DNA of 64,000 bases from Thalassovita litoralis. GTDB taxonomy: Bacteria; Pseudomonadota; Alphaproteobacteria; Rhodobacterales; Rhodobacteraceae. The position numbers and the translations under genes were made by a program. The notes beneath the pieces are model-generated. The model saw nothing but the letters and a program-made list of their open reading frames with translations, made no database searches and was not told the DNA's origin. Below are positions 42,419-52,306 of this stretch, piece by piece; position 1 is the stretch's first letter, and the number at the start of each line of letters is the position of its first letter. The stretch covers positions 248,001 to 312,000 of the forward strand of contig NZ_FXTO01000001.1 of the NCBI RefSeq assembly GCF_900182725.1. Reading direction: 5' to 3'.

Positions 42419-43527
42419 GCGCACCGCTGGAAGGACTGAAAGTCGTTGAACTGGCACGCATTCTGGCCGGTCCCTGGGCCGGTCAGGCGCTTTCGGATCT
42501 GGGCGCCGAAGTGATCAAGGTCGAAAGCCCCGATGGCGATGACACCCGCCAATGGGGACCGCCCTTCATCGAACGCGAAGGTGACAAAACCGCCGCCTAT
42601 TTCCATTCCTGCAACCGTGGGAAACATTCGATCACCGTGGATTTCCGCACCCCCGAAGGGCAGGAAAAAATCCGCGAACTGGTGCGGGATGCCGACATCC
42701 TGATCGAGAATTTCAAACTGGGCGGGCTGAAAAAATATGGGCTGGACTATGACAGCCTGAAACAGGTCAACCCGCGGCTGATCTACTGCTCGATCACCGG
42801 GTTCGGGCAGACCGGCCCCTATGCGCACCGGGCCGGGTATGATTACATCATTCAGGGCATGTCCGGGCTGATGTCGATCACCGGCGACCCGGACGGGCAA
42901 CCACAACGGGCTGGCGTGGCGATCACCGATATTTTCACCGGCATGTATTCCGTCACCGGCATTCTGTCGGCGCTGTATCAGCGGGAACGCACTGGCACGG
43001 GCCAACATATCGACATGGCGCTGTTGGATTGCGCCGTGGCTGTCACCGCCAATCAGGCGATGAATTACCTAAGCACCGGAACACCGCCGGGGCGGACCGG
43101 GAATTATCACCCGAATCTGGCCCCCTATCAGGTATTCGATTGTGCGGACGGGTTTATCATCATCGCCACCGGCAATGACGCGCAATATCAACGCTTGTGC
43201 GGACTGCTGGGGCTGGGCTGGATGACCGAAGCACCCGAATTCCTGAAAAACGCGGATCGTGTGGCCAATCGGGACCGGATGATTGGCCTGCTGATGGAAG
43301 AAACCCGCAAATGGACCAAAGCCGATCTGCTGGCCGGGTGCGAGGAACAGGGCATTCCCGCCGGGCCGATCAACGATATGGCCGAGGTATTCGCCGACCC
43401 CCACATTCAGGCGCGGGGTATGCGCATAGAACTGGACGGCGTGCCGGGTGTGCGGATGCCCATCGTGTTTTCCGATGCGGAACTGAAACTGAACCGCCCC
43501 TCGCCCAAGCTGGGTGAAGACAACTAA
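42415..43527 (+). CDS. CaiB/BaiF family CoA transferase (class III)
   Basis: A 370-aa class III CoA transferase, close to the usual ~400. The N-terminal GLKVVELARILAGPWAGQALSDLGAEVIKVE, the DTRQWGPPF segment and the catalytic-Asp region (TGQHIDMALLDCAV) are typical. It transfers CoA between carboxylic acids; the substrate cannot be told from sequence or context. It overlaps the DsbA-family gene by 4 bases, an odd partnership functionally. A 3'-end repeat copy follows. Confidence 0.92.
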   Translation: MSAPLEGLKVVELARILAGPWAGQALSDLGAEVIKVESPDGDDTRQWGPPFIEREGDKTAAYFHSCNRGKHSITVDFRTPEGQEKIRELVRDADILIENFKLGGLKKYGLDYDSLKQVNPRLIYCSITGFGQTGPYAHRAGYDYIIQGMSGLMSITGDPDGQPQRAGVAITDIFTGMYSVTGILSALYQRERTGTGQHIDMALLDCAVAVTANQAMNYLSTGTPPGRTGNYHPNLAPYQVFDCADGFIIIATGNDAQYQRLCGLLGLGWMTEAPEFLKNADRVANRDRMIGLLMEETRKWTKADLLAGCEEQGIPAGPINDMAEVFADPHIQARGMRIELDGVPGVRMPIVFSDAELKLNRPSPKLGEDN

Positions 43528-43532
43528 GCGGT

Positions 43533-43592
43533 CAGGGGGGCGTTGCCCCCCGGCCTGCGGCCTTCCCCCCAGAGTATTTTGGGCAAGATGAA
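43533..43592 (+). repeat. 3'-end repeat family, copy 5 (downstream of the CoA transferase)
   Basis: Hairpins GGGGGGCGTTGCCCCCC and GGCCTGCGGCC, then CCCCCCAGAGTATTTTGGGC and AAGATGAAA, in the sense of the CoA transferase gene. It ends two bases before the convergent YggS-family stop. Confidence 0.83.
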
Positions 43593-43593
43593 A

Positions 43594-44247
43594 TCAGCCG
43601 TAATCGCGTGCGCCGAAAATGGCAGACCCAACGCGAACATGCGTCGCGCCTTGGGCGATGGCTTTTTCAAAATCATCCGACATGCCCATTGAAAGCTGAT
43701 CCAGCCCGTTGCGGGCGGCGATCTTGTTCAGCAGGGCGAAATGCAGACTGGGTTCTTCGTCCACCGGGGGGATGCACATCAGGCCGCGCACCGGCAAATC
43801 CAGCCCACGACATTCAGCAATGAAATCATCCGCTTCGGTCGGCAGGATACCGGCCTTTTGCGGTTCCTCGCCTGTGTTGACCTGAACAAACAGATCGGGG
43901 CAGGCACCCAGTTCCTGCGCCAGACGGGCCAGCGTATGCGCCAGTTTCGGGCGATCCAGCGAATGAATAGCCTCGAACAGTTGCATGGCCTGACGGGCTT
44001 TGTTGGTTTGCAGCGGGCCGATCAGGTGAACCTGTACCCCATCGTATTGCGCACGAAAGTCCGGCCATTTTCCGGCGGCTTCCTGCACCTTGTTTTCCCC
44101 GAACAGGCGCTGACCTTCGTCCAGAACCGCCTGTACGCGTTCGTTGGGCTGTACCTTGGATACAGCGATCAATTCGACGCTGCCGGGCGCGCGGCCTGCG
44201 GCGGTTTCGGCTTTGGCGATACGGTCTTTGATTTGGGAAAGGGACAT
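43594..44247 (-). CDS. YggS-family PLP homeostasis protein
   Basis: A 217-aa PLP-binding single-domain TIM-barrel protein (YggS/PLPBP family) that buffers free pyridoxal phosphate. The PLP-lysine segment is IAVSKVQPNERV near residues 29-40; FGENKVQEA, VHLIGPLQTNKA and MSMGMSDDFEKAIAQGATHVRVGSAIFG are all conserved. The start at 44247 is supported by AGGAG 7 bases upstream rather than the Met 11 codons earlier. Confidence 0.94.
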   Translation of the reverse strand: MSLSQIKDRIAKAETAAGRAPGSVELIAVSKVQPNERVQAVLDEGQRLFGENKVQEAAGKWPDFRAQYDGVQVHLIGPLQTNKARQAMQLFEAIHSLDRPKLAHTLARLAQELGACPDLFVQVNTGEEPQKAGILPTEADDFIAECRGLDLPVRGLMCIPPVDEEPSLHFALLNKIAARNGLDQLSMGMSDDFEKAIAQGATHVRVGSAIFGARDYG

Positions 44248-44317
44248 GGGCGCTCCTGACTCTGGTCTGGCCCCCATCAACCATGTTTTGCGAACGCAGT
44301 CAAAACACCCTGTCGCA

Positions 44318-44350
44318 GAAAAGAAAAGAGCGGGCGCAAGGCCCGCTCTT
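44318..44350 (-). terminator. Porin gene terminator
   Basis: Stem GAGCGGGC (44328-44335) with GCCCGCTC (44341-44348); on the minus strand it is followed by TTTTCTT, placed about 25 bases after the porin stop. Confidence 0.85.
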
Positions 44351-44374
44351 CCTTAGACAATTCTTCCGGTTCGA

Positions 44375-45244
44375 TTAGAACGCGAAGAAGAAGCCTGCCG
44401 ACACCAGAGTGCGGTCCAGGATGTCGTTCTGGGTCACGCCAGCTTCGATCGAAGCGCCGCCCAGGTCGTGGCTGACGCCCAGACCGTATGCTTCGCCCAG
44501 ATCTTCCGACGAAACGAAGCCGTAGACGTAGGTTGCTGCGCCAACGTTTGCGCCGCCTTTGATGGCCCACTTTTCAACGCCGTCGTTGTCTGCATAGGCC
44601 AGAGTGAAGTCAGCTGCGCCCAGTTTGCCGCCAACGGTGACAACGGTTTTGTCGCCCAGGATGGTCGAGTCTTGGCCAGCAACTGCAACGGTGTAGTCAC
44701 CGAATTTGTACGACACACCCAGAGCGTCCGAGTTATCCGACGACGATGCGTGTACGGTGAAACCGTTTGCCGAGTAGATTACTTCAACGCCGTTGGTGGC
44801 GCCAACGCCGCCCGACGAGTATGCGTCCCAGCCGAAGTAGCCAGCGCCCGAGGTGTTGGTGACCAGGCTGTCAAAGCCGTTGCCTTCCAGACCAACACCA
44901 GCGGATTTGGTGTTCAGGTACAGGCCGGGCATTGCTTCGATCACACCCAGGATGTTACCGCCAGCAACGGTCAGGCCACCGGTGGTCATGTAGAAGCGAA
45001 CGCCGTTGCCTGCGCCCATGCCGTTTTCTTCGGTCTGGATGCGCTGACGAGCACCGAATTTCACGCCCGACTGGGTTTCAGCCGATACGTCGATCTGGAT
45101 ACGCAGACGCGAAACGAAGTTGGTGTCGTCGGTTACGTCGTTGTACAGGGCGCCAAAACGGCCATAGCCCGACAGTTTGATATCTGCTGCTGCCATGCCT
45201 GCGGTGGCGATCAGGGCAGTCGTAGCGAAGAGAACTTTTTTCAT
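44375..45244 (-). CDS. Outer-membrane porin
   Basis: A 289-aa protein with a typical signal peptide (MKKVLFATTALIATAGMAAAD). It continues as a beta-barrel pattern of alternating polar/aromatic residues: GYGRFGALYNDVTDDTNFVSRLRI, then repeated GA..FTLAYADND-like strands, ending in Phe (FFFAF) as BAM substrates require. It resembles Rhodobacter-type general porins. Codon use is strongly biased towards C-ending and optimal codons, as expected for an abundant protein. Monocistronic with its own terminator. Confidence 0.93.
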   Translation of the reverse strand: MKKVLFATTALIATAGMAAADIKLSGYGRFGALYNDVTDDTNFVSRLRIQIDVSAETQSGVKFGARQRIQTEENGMGAGNGVRFYMTTGGLTVAGGNILGVIEAMPGLYLNTKSAGVGLEGNGFDSLVTNTSGAGYFGWDAYSSGGVGATNGVEVIYSANGFTVHASSSDNSDALGVSYKFGDYTVAVAGQDSTILGDKTVVTVGGKLGAADFTLAYADNDGVEKWAIKGGANVGAATYVYGFVSSEDLGEAYGLGVSHDLGGASIEAGVTQNDILDRTLVSAGFFFAF

Positions 45245-45507
45245 AGTTTTTCCCTCGGTTTTCCAATCATGCGCCCAAGACGGGGAATCCGAATTGGGTA
45301 TGGCGGTTGTGTCGCTCTTTTGAGGGGCAGTTTGCAAGCATTCGAACAATACGCTGTCACATTGTCCCCTCAGATGGTGCAGCTTTGCCACAGTCCGCCA
45401 AACCGGCCCAAACCCGCGCCGGGGAATCGGCCCTATGACTAAGGCCTTGCCCGGAACCGGGCGGTTGGATAGGAAAGGAGCAGTATTCCAAGGAGCTGTG
45501 CGCAGGT
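45245..45507. promoter_or_regulatory. Divergent promoter region of porin and DUF3576 lipoprotein
   Basis: 263 bases without a gene. It contains a spaced dyad, TGAGGGG (45322-45328) and CCCCTCA (45366-45372), upstream of the porin gene. No named operator is recognised. Confidence 0.4.
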
Positions 45508-45990
45508 ATGACCTTCACCAATATCAAGATGACAGCGCTCGGTTTGGCACTGGCCACGGCACTGGCCGGTTGCGGCGGCGGTGCGCCGAATGAAGATTCG
45601 GAACTCGTCAACCTTGCGCCGGATGAACGCGTTGCGCGTACACAAGGCACAACATTGTGGGATGCGTTCCGCCGCAAGAATTCCGATGTGAACGTGGCCG
45701 TGAATCGATTCATCTGGAATGCGTCGCTGGAAGTGCTGAATTTCCTGCCGGTCGAATCCGTTGATCCGTTCACAGGCGTGATCGTCATGGGCTATGGCAC
45801 CCCGCCGGGTGGCGGCACCGCTTATCGTGCGACGGTCTATGTCAAAGACCCCGCATTGGAAGCCCGGTCGCTGGTTGTGGCCATGCAAACGCGGGGCGGT
45901 CGCCCCATCAGCGCCAGCACCCAGCGCGCAGTCGAGGATGCAATCCTGTCGCGGGCGCGGGAACTTAGAATCGCAGACAAGAAATTCTGA
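45508..45990 (+). CDS. DUF3576 lipoprotein
   Basis: A 160-aa lipoprotein with lipobox LAGC (cleavage before the Cys near residue 22) and a domain beginning TTLWDAFRRKNSDVNVAVNRFIWNASLEVLNFLPVESVDPFTGVI, the DUF3576 signature. The family is alphaproteobacterial and usually sits directly upstream of leuS, suggesting an envelope role linked to LptE. Here a reverse-strand glycosyltransferase gene separates it from leuS. A terminator follows about 40 bases downstream. Confidence 0.9.
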   Translation: MTFTNIKMTALGLALATALAGCGGGAPNEDSELVNLAPDERVARTQGTTLWDAFRRKNSDVNVAVNRFIWNASLEVLNFLPVESVDPFTGVIVMGYGTPPGGGTAYRATVYVKDPALEARSLVVAMQTRGGRPISASTQRAVEDAILSRARELRIADKKF

Positions 45991-46028
45991 GGTCCGGCAA
46001 AAGCCAGTCCAAGACCAGATTTCAAAGA

Positions 46029-46060
46029 CCCCCAAGCGCCCGGCGTTTGGGGGGCTTTTT
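46029..46060 (+). terminator. Terminator after the DUF3576 gene
   Basis: Stem CCCCCAAGCG (46029-46038) with CGTTTGGGGG, one G-U pair, followed by a short G/C and TTTTT run. Stem between convergent genes, better placed for the plus strand. Confidence 0.75.
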
Positions 46061-46077
46061 GCAATGCCCCCTTAGGA

Positions 46078-47343
46078 TCAGTCGTGGACGCGCCCCGGCG
46101 TGGTGTCGTGCAGGCGCTGAATCCAATCCAGTTGCCGGGGCAGACAGACCGTTTGCAGATCATAATTGCCCCGCACGTATTCCCGCGCCGCGATTCCCAG
46201 ACGTTCCCGTGCATCGGCATCGTCCAGCAGATCGCAAACCTCGGACACCAGCGCATCCCCATCAAAGAAATCGACCAGCCGCCCGGTTTCATCGTGGCGA
46301 ATGGCTTCGACCACGGGGGCGGTGGAACTGGCAACGATGGCGGCTTGGGCACTCATTGCCTCGAACAAGGACCAGCTTAGGACAAAGGGATAGGTCAGGT
46401 AGACGTGAACGCGGCTGACCTGAAGCAGCGACACGAATTGATCATAGGGAATACGCCCCAGAAAATGCACCCGGTCCCATGACGGTGTGGGGATACGACC
46501 GCGCACTTCGTCGATGAATATTTGTTTCCAGCTTTGGCCCTTGGTCTTGGGGGGGCGGGCACCATAGGACACCTCGTCCCCGCCGACGATCAGCACCTTG
46601 GCGTTGGGACGTTCCTTTAGCAGCCGTGGCAGCGCCCGCATAAAGATGTGATACCCGCGATAGGGTTCAAGGTTACGATTGACGAAGGTAATCACCTCAT
46701 CCTCGCGGGTCAGGGTGGACCCATCCGGCAGGGTCAATTGCGCGGCGGGATTGCGGATCAGGTGATCGGTGTCGATTCCATCGTGAATGACGCTGATTTT
46801 CTGCCGCCACTCATCCGGAAAGGTGCTGGCCTGAAACTGGGTGGGGCTGATGCCCATATCCGCCACATCGAAATGCACTAGGTTATTCAGGTTCTTCAAC
46901 CGAATGCGCAGTTTTTCAGCCTCGCCGGTTTTGGACTGAAATTCGGGGTCAAATCCGGTGTGGTCTGCGCCGGACAGGTGATACAATTCACAATACAGGC
47001 CAATCCGGGCGGTCGGCCAGACATCGCGCAGGAACATGGTTTCGCCCCAACCGTGATGCCCCACGATAATATCAGGGGTGAATCCCCGGTCACGCAGGGC
47101 GCAGGCAGCGACATGGCAGGCTTCGGCGCGGATCACCTTGGTGTCGAAATCCTGCACCCACGGATGGACCCCCTGCCCCTGTTTGCGCTGGATGCCATAG
47201 GGAATCACGCGCACGCCTTTCCATGTGGTCGGTTCCTTAACCCGCAATGTCAGCGCCACGCATTGATGCCCCTGCGCAGCCAGCGTTGGGGCCAGATGTT
47301 TATACTGTCCGGGGAAATTCTGATGGATAAAGAGGATTTTCAT
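46078..47343 (-). CDS. Glycosyltransferase family 4-like protein
   Basis: A 421-aa GT-B-fold glycosyltransferase: N-terminal KILFIHQNFPGQYKHLAPTLAAQGH (acceptor domain), GHHGWGETMFLRD, and the C-terminal donor domain with FVNRNLEPYRGYHIFMRALPRLL, VHFLGRIPYDQFVSLLQVSRVHVYLTYPFVLSWSLFEAMSAQAAIVAS (the E-x7-E-like loop). The overall look is of enzymes in surface polysaccharide or glycolipid synthesis, substrate unknown. It is a lone minus-strand gene between the DUF3576 gene and leuS. The start is the ATG at 47343; an upstream TTG is less likely. Confidence 0.87.
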   Translation of the reverse strand: MKILFIHQNFPGQYKHLAPTLAAQGHQCVALTLRVKEPTTWKGVRVIPYGIQRKQGQGVHPWVQDFDTKVIRAEACHVAACALRDRGFTPDIIVGHHGWGETMFLRDVWPTARIGLYCELYHLSGADHTGFDPEFQSKTGEAEKLRIRLKNLNNLVHFDVADMGISPTQFQASTFPDEWRQKISVIHDGIDTDHLIRNPAAQLTLPDGSTLTREDEVITFVNRNLEPYRGYHIFMRALPRLLKERPNAKVLIVGGDEVSYGARPPKTKGQSWKQIFIDEVRGRIPTPSWDRVHFLGRIPYDQFVSLLQVSRVHVYLTYPFVLSWSLFEAMSAQAAIVASSTAPVVEAIRHDETGRLVDFFDGDALVSEVCDLLDDADARERLGIAAREYVRGNYDLQTVCLPRQLDWIQRLHDTTPGRVHD

Positions 47344-47492
47344 GTTCAAATCTGCCTGTGTTTTTCCCGTTATACCCCGGCTTTTCGCATTGAACAGGGC
47401 CGGATTTCATGACTTCCCCCTAGACCACGGGCCTTTGCGGGCCTATCACCCGTTCCGATGTTGAACTGATGCAAGCGAAGGGGCAGCCCGTC

Positions 47493-50045
47493 ATGACGCG
47501 CTATTCTGCCGGCGAAATCGAAGCCAAATGGCAAGAGGCCTGGGACACGGCCGAAATCTTCAAGGCCGTGCGCAGCGCGGATAAGCCGAAATATTACGTG
47601 CTGGAAATGTTCCCCTATCCGTCGGGCCGTATCCATATCGGCCACGTGCGCAACTACACGATGGGCGACGTGATCGCGCGGTATAAACGGGCAACCGGGC
47701 ATAATGTGCTACACCCGATGGGGTTTGACGCCTTCGGGATGCCTGCGGAAAACGCGGCGATGGCATCCGGCGGCCACCCTAAGGAATGGACCTATAACAA
47801 CATCGACACGATGGTCGGCCAGATGAAACCGCTGGGGTTCGCGCTGGACTGGACCCGGATGTTCGCCACCTGCGACCCTGAATATTACGGCCAACAACAA
47901 TCCATGTTCATCGACTTTATCGAACAGGGCTTGGTGTATCGCAAAAACGCCGTGGTCAACTGGGACCCGGTGGATATGACCGTGCTGGCCAACGAACAGG
48001 TGATCGACGGCAAGGGCTGGCGCTCGGGCGCGGATGTGGAACGGCGTGAACTGACGCAATGGTTCTTCAAGATCAGCGACTTTTCCGAGGAATTGCTGGA
48101 TGCGCTGGACGGGCTGGATGACTGGCCCGCCAAGGTAAAGCTGATGCAGGCCAACTGGATCGGGAAATCGCGCGGCTTGCAGTTTGCGTTCAGCGTGATT
48201 GACGGCCCGGTGGACCGGATCGAGGTATACACGACCCGCCCCGACACGCTGATGGGCGCGTCTTTCGTGGGGATTTCCCCCGATCACCCGCTGGCAAAAC
48301 AGTTGGAACGTGAGCGCGAAGACGTGGCCGCCTTCTGTGCCGAGGCCCGCAAAGGCGGCACCACCGCCGAAGCCATTGAAACCGCTGAAAAGCTGGGCTT
48401 TGACACCGGATTGCGCGTGCGCCATCCGTTCGATACGTCGTGGGAGCTGCCCGTCTATATCGCCAACTTCATCCTGATGGATTACGGCACAGGCGCGATT
48501 TTCGGCTGCCCGGCGCATGATCAGCGCGATTTCGATTTCGCCACCAAATACAGCCTGCCAATCACCCCGGTTTTCGTGGCCGAAGGCGATGACGAAACCA
48601 CGCTGACCGAAGCCTATGTGCCGTTGAAAACCGAAAAAGTCCGCTATGTGCGCGGGTTCGCAGGGGACGAGGTGCAAACCGGCGACGACGCTGTGAACAC
48701 CGCTGTCGATTTCTGCGAATCGAACGGTGTGGGCCAAGGCGTGACCAAATTCCGCCTGCGCGACTGGGGCCTGTCGCGTCAACGCTATTGGGGCTGTCCG
48801 ATCCCCGTGGTGCATTGCGACACCTGCGGCGTGGTGCCCGAAAAGAAAGAAAACCTGCCGGTTCGCCTGCCTGACGATGTCACCTTTGACGTGCCGGGCA
48901 ACCCGCTGGACCGTCACCCGACATGGCGCAACTGCACCTGTCCGAAATGCGGCGCCCCGGCGCAGCGCGAAACCGACACGATGGACACGTTCGTGGATTC
49001 GTCATGGTATTTCGCCCGCTTCACCGCGCCGCGGGCAGACACGCCCACGGTGATGGAAGATGCGGATTACTGGATGAACGTGGATCAGTATATCGGTGGC
49101 ATCGAACATGCGATTCTGCACCTGCTGTATTCACGCTTCTTTGCCCGCGCGATGAACATCTGCGGCCACCTGCCCGAGAAATCCAAGGAACCGTTCAACG
49201 CCCTGTTCACGCAAGGCATGGTGACTCATGCGATTTACAAAACGACCGGCGAAGATGGCCGCCCGGTCTATCACTACCCCGAGGAGGTAGAGCTGCGCGA
49301 CGGCAAGGGCTTCCTGAAAGATGGAACCGAAGTAACCATTGTGCCCTCGGCCAAGATGTCCAAATCCAAGAACAACGTGGTGGACCCGGTCCAGATCATC
49401 CAGCAATACGGCGCGGATACCGCCCGCTGGTTCGTGCTGTCCGACAGCCCGCCCGAACGGGATGTGGAATGGACCGCCGCCGGGGCCGAAGCAGCCGCGA
49501 AACACTTGGCGCGGGTGTACCGGATTGCGGCAGATATTGCCGACAGCCCCATTTCCCCCAACCCGTCCGAGGACGAAGCCCTACTGCGCGCAATGCACAA
49601 ATGTATCCACGACGTTACAGGCGGCGTGGAAAGCTTTGGCTTCAACGCATCCATCGCAAAGCTGTATGCCTTCACCAACACTTTGGCGAAATCCAAGGCG
49701 GGCAAGGACGCCAAAGCGCAAGCCGCCAAGGTGCTGGCCCAACTGATGTCCCCGATGACCCCCCACCTGTCCGAAGAAATCTGGGAAATGCTGGGCGGCG
49801 ACGGGCTGATCGCCAGCGCCGCATGGCCGCAGGCGGACGAGGCGATGCTGGTCGATGACACCGTCACGCTGCCGATCCAGATCAACGGCAAACGCCGCGC
49901 GGAAATCAGCGTACCCAAAGATATGACCAAGGAAGAGGTTGAAAAGCTGGTTCTGGCGCATGATGCTGTGGTGAAGGCCCTGGATGGGGGCCAACCGAAA
50001 AAGCTGATTGTCGTGCCGGGGCGTATCGTGAATGTGGTTGTCTGA
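47493..50045 (+). CDS. leuS: Leucyl-tRNA synthetase
   Basis: A class Ia synthetase of 850 aa that charges tRNA-Leu. HIGH lies at 48-51 ([12 protein letters not shown]), the CP1 editing domain has the [22 protein letters not shown] motif, a zinc-binding-like [17 protein letters not shown] region follows, and KMSKS is at 621-625 ([10 protein letters not shown]). I start at 47493 ([10 protein letters not shown]) with GAAGGGG upstream. lptE starts 14 bases before its stop, so leuS-lptE-holA form one translationally linked operon. Confidence 0.97.
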   Translation: MTRYSAGEIEAKWQEAWDTAEIFKAVRSADKPKYYVLEMFPYPSGRIHIGHVRNYTMGDVIARYKRATGHNVLHPMGFDAFGMPAENAAMASGGHPKEWTYNNIDTMVGQMKPLGFALDWTRMFATCDPEYYGQQQSMFIDFIEQGLVYRKNAVVNWDPVDMTVLANEQVIDGKGWRSGADVERRELTQWFFKISDFSEELLDALDGLDDWPAKVKLMQANWIGKSRGLQFAFSVIDGPVDRIEVYTTRPDTLMGASFVGISPDHPLAKQLEREREDVAAFCAEARKGGTTAEAIETAEKLGFDTGLRVRHPFDTSWELPVYIANFILMDYGTGAIFGCPAHDQRDFDFATKYSLPITPVFVAEGDDETTLTEAYVPLKTEKVRYVRGFAGDEVQTGDDAVNTAVDFCESNGVGQGVTKFRLRDWGLSRQRYWGCPIPVVHCDTCGVVPEKKENLPVRLPDDVTFDVPGNPLDRHPTWRNCTCPKCGAPAQRETDTMDTFVDSSWYFARFTAPRADTPTVMEDADYWMNVDQYIGGIEHAILHLLYSRFFARAMNICGHLPEKSKEPFNALFTQGMVTHAIYKTTGEDGRPVYHYPEEVELRDGKGFLKDGTEVTIVPSAKMSKSKNNVVDPVQIIQQYGADTARWFVLSDSPPERDVEWTAAGAEAAAKHLARVYRIAADIADSPISPNPSEDEALLRAMHKCIHDVTGGVESFGFNASIAKLYAFTNTLAKSKAGKDAKAQAAKVLAQLMSPMTPHLSEEIWEMLGGDGLIASAAWPQADEAMLVDDTVTLPIQINGKRRAEISVPKDMTKEEVEKLVLAHDAVVKALDGGQPKKLIVVPGRIVNVVV

Positions 50046-50523
50046 CCGCCGAACCTTTTTGATAGCAATCGCCGCAGCCCTGTCGGGCTGTGGTTTTACC
50101 CCTGCCTATGGCCCATCTGGCCCCGCCCGAAAGCTGCTGGGCCAGATCACCGTGGACGCGCCGGAAAACCGGGATGAACAATTGCTGGTTCAAAATCTGG
50201 AAACCCGGTTGGGCCGCACGCTGACCGGGCGGTACGAACTGGGCTATACTCTGAGCTTCATCGAAGAACGGATGGCGGTTTCCGGCGATAACATCACCTC
50301 GCGGTTCAATATCGTGGGCAGCGTCGCCTATACCCTGCGCGATGTAGCGACGGAAAAGGTGCTGACCAGCGGCAAGGTGAACAGCTTTACCGGATATTCC
50401 ACCACCTCCAGCACGGTGGCGACACTGGCATCGGAACGGGATGCGCGGGAACGACTGGCGGTGATCCTGTCCGATCAAATTGTCACACGGCTGATCGCGG
50501 CCTCTGTGGATTTGCCGGAATGA
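50032..50523 (+). CDS. lptE: LPS assembly lipoprotein LptE
   Basis: A 163-aa outer-membrane lipoprotein that plugs LptD for LPS export. Signal peptide with lipobox LSGC (Cys near residue 20), then [12 protein letters not shown], the normal start of the mature LptE, and the beta/alpha pattern of the family with [21 protein letters not shown] at the end. It overlaps leuS by 14 bases and holA by 4, in the conserved alphaproteobacterial order. Confidence 0.9.
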   Translation: MWLSDRRTFLIAIAAALSGCGFTPAYGPSGPARKLLGQITVDAPENRDEQLLVQNLETRLGRTLTGRYELGYTLSFIEERMAVSGDNITSRFNIVGSVAYTLRDVATEKVLTSGKVNSFTGYSTTSSTVATLASERDARERLAVILSDQIVTRLIAASVDLPE

Positions 50524-51527
50524 AACTGGCAGGCCGCGAAGCCGCACGCTATTTCGCCAAGCCCGATCCGGGCAAAGCCGGGTTGCTGATCTACGGCAAG
50601 GATACGATGCGCATTGCATTGAAGCGGCAAGAAGTCATCGCCGCCCTGATCGGCCCCGCAGGCGAAGAAGAAATGCGCCTGACCCGCATCGCGGCGGGCG
50701 ATCTGCGCAAAGACCCGGCGATGCTGCTGGATGCCATCAAGGCAATTTCGTTCTTTCCCGGCCCCCGCGTCGCCTTTGTCGAAGACGCCAACGATACCGT
50801 GGCACAGGCGGTTCTGACCGCCTTGGGGGACTGGGCGGCAGGGGATGCACAGATCATCGTGACGGGCGGGGATTTGAAACCCACATCAAAGCTGCGCAAA
50901 GCGTTCGAATCCCATCCCGGTGCCTTTGCCGCCGGGCTGTATGACGATCCCCCCACCCGCGAAGAGATCGAGGCCGATCTGGCCAAGGCCGGATTGGGCC
51001 AACTGGCAAATGGCGCATTACAAGACCTGCTGGATTTGGGGCGTGACCTGCCGCCCGGCGATTTCCGGCAAACGCTGGAAAAGCTAAGCCTGTACAAACG
51101 CGGCGACGATACGCCGGTCACAGCGGCGGATATCACGGCCTGCGCCCCCGCCTCGACCGAGGCCGCGCTGGATGGCCTGATGAATATCGTGGCCGAAGGT
51201 CGCGCGGGCGAATTGGACCCGATGCTGAAAAAAATGCAGGCACAGGGGGCCAATGCGGTATCCCTGTGTATCGGGGCCACCCGGCATTTCCGCACATTGT
51301 TTGCCGTAGCCGCCAATCCGGGGGGGCGGGTGTTCATCCCCGGTAATTACAAGCAAAAAGAGCGGACCACCCGGCAGGCACAAAACTGGGGACCGGCCAA
51401 GCTGGAAACCGCGCTGACAATGTTGACCGATACGGATTTGCTGCTGCGATCCGCCGGGCAAAACGCCCCCGCGATGGCGCTGGTGGAACGGATGCTGATC
51501 CGACTGGCCATGCTGAGCCGCAAATAA
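50520..51527 (+). CDS. holA: DNA polymerase III subunit delta
   Basis: A 335-aa clamp-loader subunit that opens the beta sliding clamp. The N-terminal LLIYGKDTMRIALKRQEVIAAL and LLDAIKAISFFPGPRVAFVEDA segments correspond to domain I, and the C-terminal collar domain contains RTTRQAQNWGPAKLETALTMLTDTDLLLRSAG. Length is normal. Last gene of the leuS operon. Confidence 0.92.
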   Translation: MKLAGREAARYFAKPDPGKAGLLIYGKDTMRIALKRQEVIAALIGPAGEEEMRLTRIAAGDLRKDPAMLLDAIKAISFFPGPRVAFVEDANDTVAQAVLTALGDWAAGDAQIIVTGGDLKPTSKLRKAFESHPGAFAAGLYDDPPTREEIEADLAKAGLGQLANGALQDLLDLGRDLPPGDFRQTLEKLSLYKRGDDTPVTAADITACAPASTEAALDGLMNIVAEGRAGELDPMLKKMQAQGANAVSLCIGATRHFRTLFAVAANPGGRVFIPGNYKQKERTTRQAQNWGPAKLETALTMLTDTDLLLRSAGQNAPAMALVERMLIRLAMLSRK

Positions 51528-51620
51528 ATTCTCCCTTACGTTCCTCTGGTATTTCCTACGGTCTTGCGGTTTTCTGTCCGCCGGAGACCTGCGCATTTCG
51601 CGCAAACAGGGAGTGAGAGA

Positions 51621-52205
51621 ATGTATCAAGTTATCGGCGACACCCAAAGCCGCGCCTTCCGCGTGACATGGATGCTGGAAGAACTGGGCCTGCCCTATGA
51701 GCAGATCAAGGTAAAACCCCATACCCCCGAGGCACTGGCCTGCAACCCATCCGGCAAAATCCCCGCACTGAAAGATGGCGACACGATCCTGACCGATTCC
51801 ACCGCAATCCTGACCTATCTGGCGGATAAGCACGGCGGACTGACCTACCCGGCAGGCACCGTGGAACGCGCCAAACAGGATGGGTTGACGCATATGGTGC
51901 TGGATGAACTGGACGCGGTGCTGTGGACCGGCGCGCGGCATACCTTTGCCCTGCCCGAAGACAAGCGCGTTCCCGCCGTGAAGGACAGCCTGAAATGGGA
52001 ATTCGCCCGCAATTCCGCCCGTCTGGCGAATTGCATCAAAGGGCCGTTCCTGATGGGGGACAAGATGACCATCGCGGACATCATCGCCACGCATTGCCTG
52101 AACTGGGCATTTTCCGCCAAATTCCCCATCGAGGACGAACGCCTGCTGGCCTATGCCAAGGAAATGCGCGGACGGGACGCGTTCAAGCGGGCCGTAGCGA
52201 ATTAA
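51621..52205 (+). CDS. Glutathione S-transferase family protein
   Basis: A 194-aa GST. The N-terminal thioredoxin-like domain reads MYQVIGDTQSRAFRVTWMLEELGLPYE with the cis-Pro/SNAIL-like motif GKIPALKDGDTILTDSTAILTYLADK; the helical C-terminal domain has MGDKMTIADIIATHCLNW. The start at 51621 is favoured by a GGGAG site. The substrate is unknown. It is separate from the holA operon (93-base gap) and followed by a repeat-family copy. Confidence 0.9.
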   Translation: MYQVIGDTQSRAFRVTWMLEELGLPYEQIKVKPHTPEALACNPSGKIPALKDGDTILTDSTAILTYLADKHGGLTYPAGTVERAKQDGLTHMVLDELDAVLWTGARHTFALPEDKRVPAVKDSLKWEFARNSARLANCIKGPFLMGDKMTIADIIATHCLNWAFSAKFPIEDERLLAYAKEMRGRDAFKRAVAN

Positions 52206-52240
52206 TCCCCCTGAATGGGATCGCCTGCGGCGGGCGGGTT

Positions 52241-52306
52241 GGGGGGCGCTGCCCCCCGTCACCTATCGGTGCCTCCCCCCGAAGTACTTGTAATCAGAAA
52301 GAAGCA
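52241..52306 (+). repeat. 3'-end repeat family, copy 6 (downstream of the GST gene)
   Basis: Hairpin GGGGGGCGCTGCCCCCC, then CCCCCCGAAGTACTTGTAAT and CAGAAAGAAGC: the most diverged core in the window but with the same hairpin and order, in the sense of the GST gene. Confidence 0.65.
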
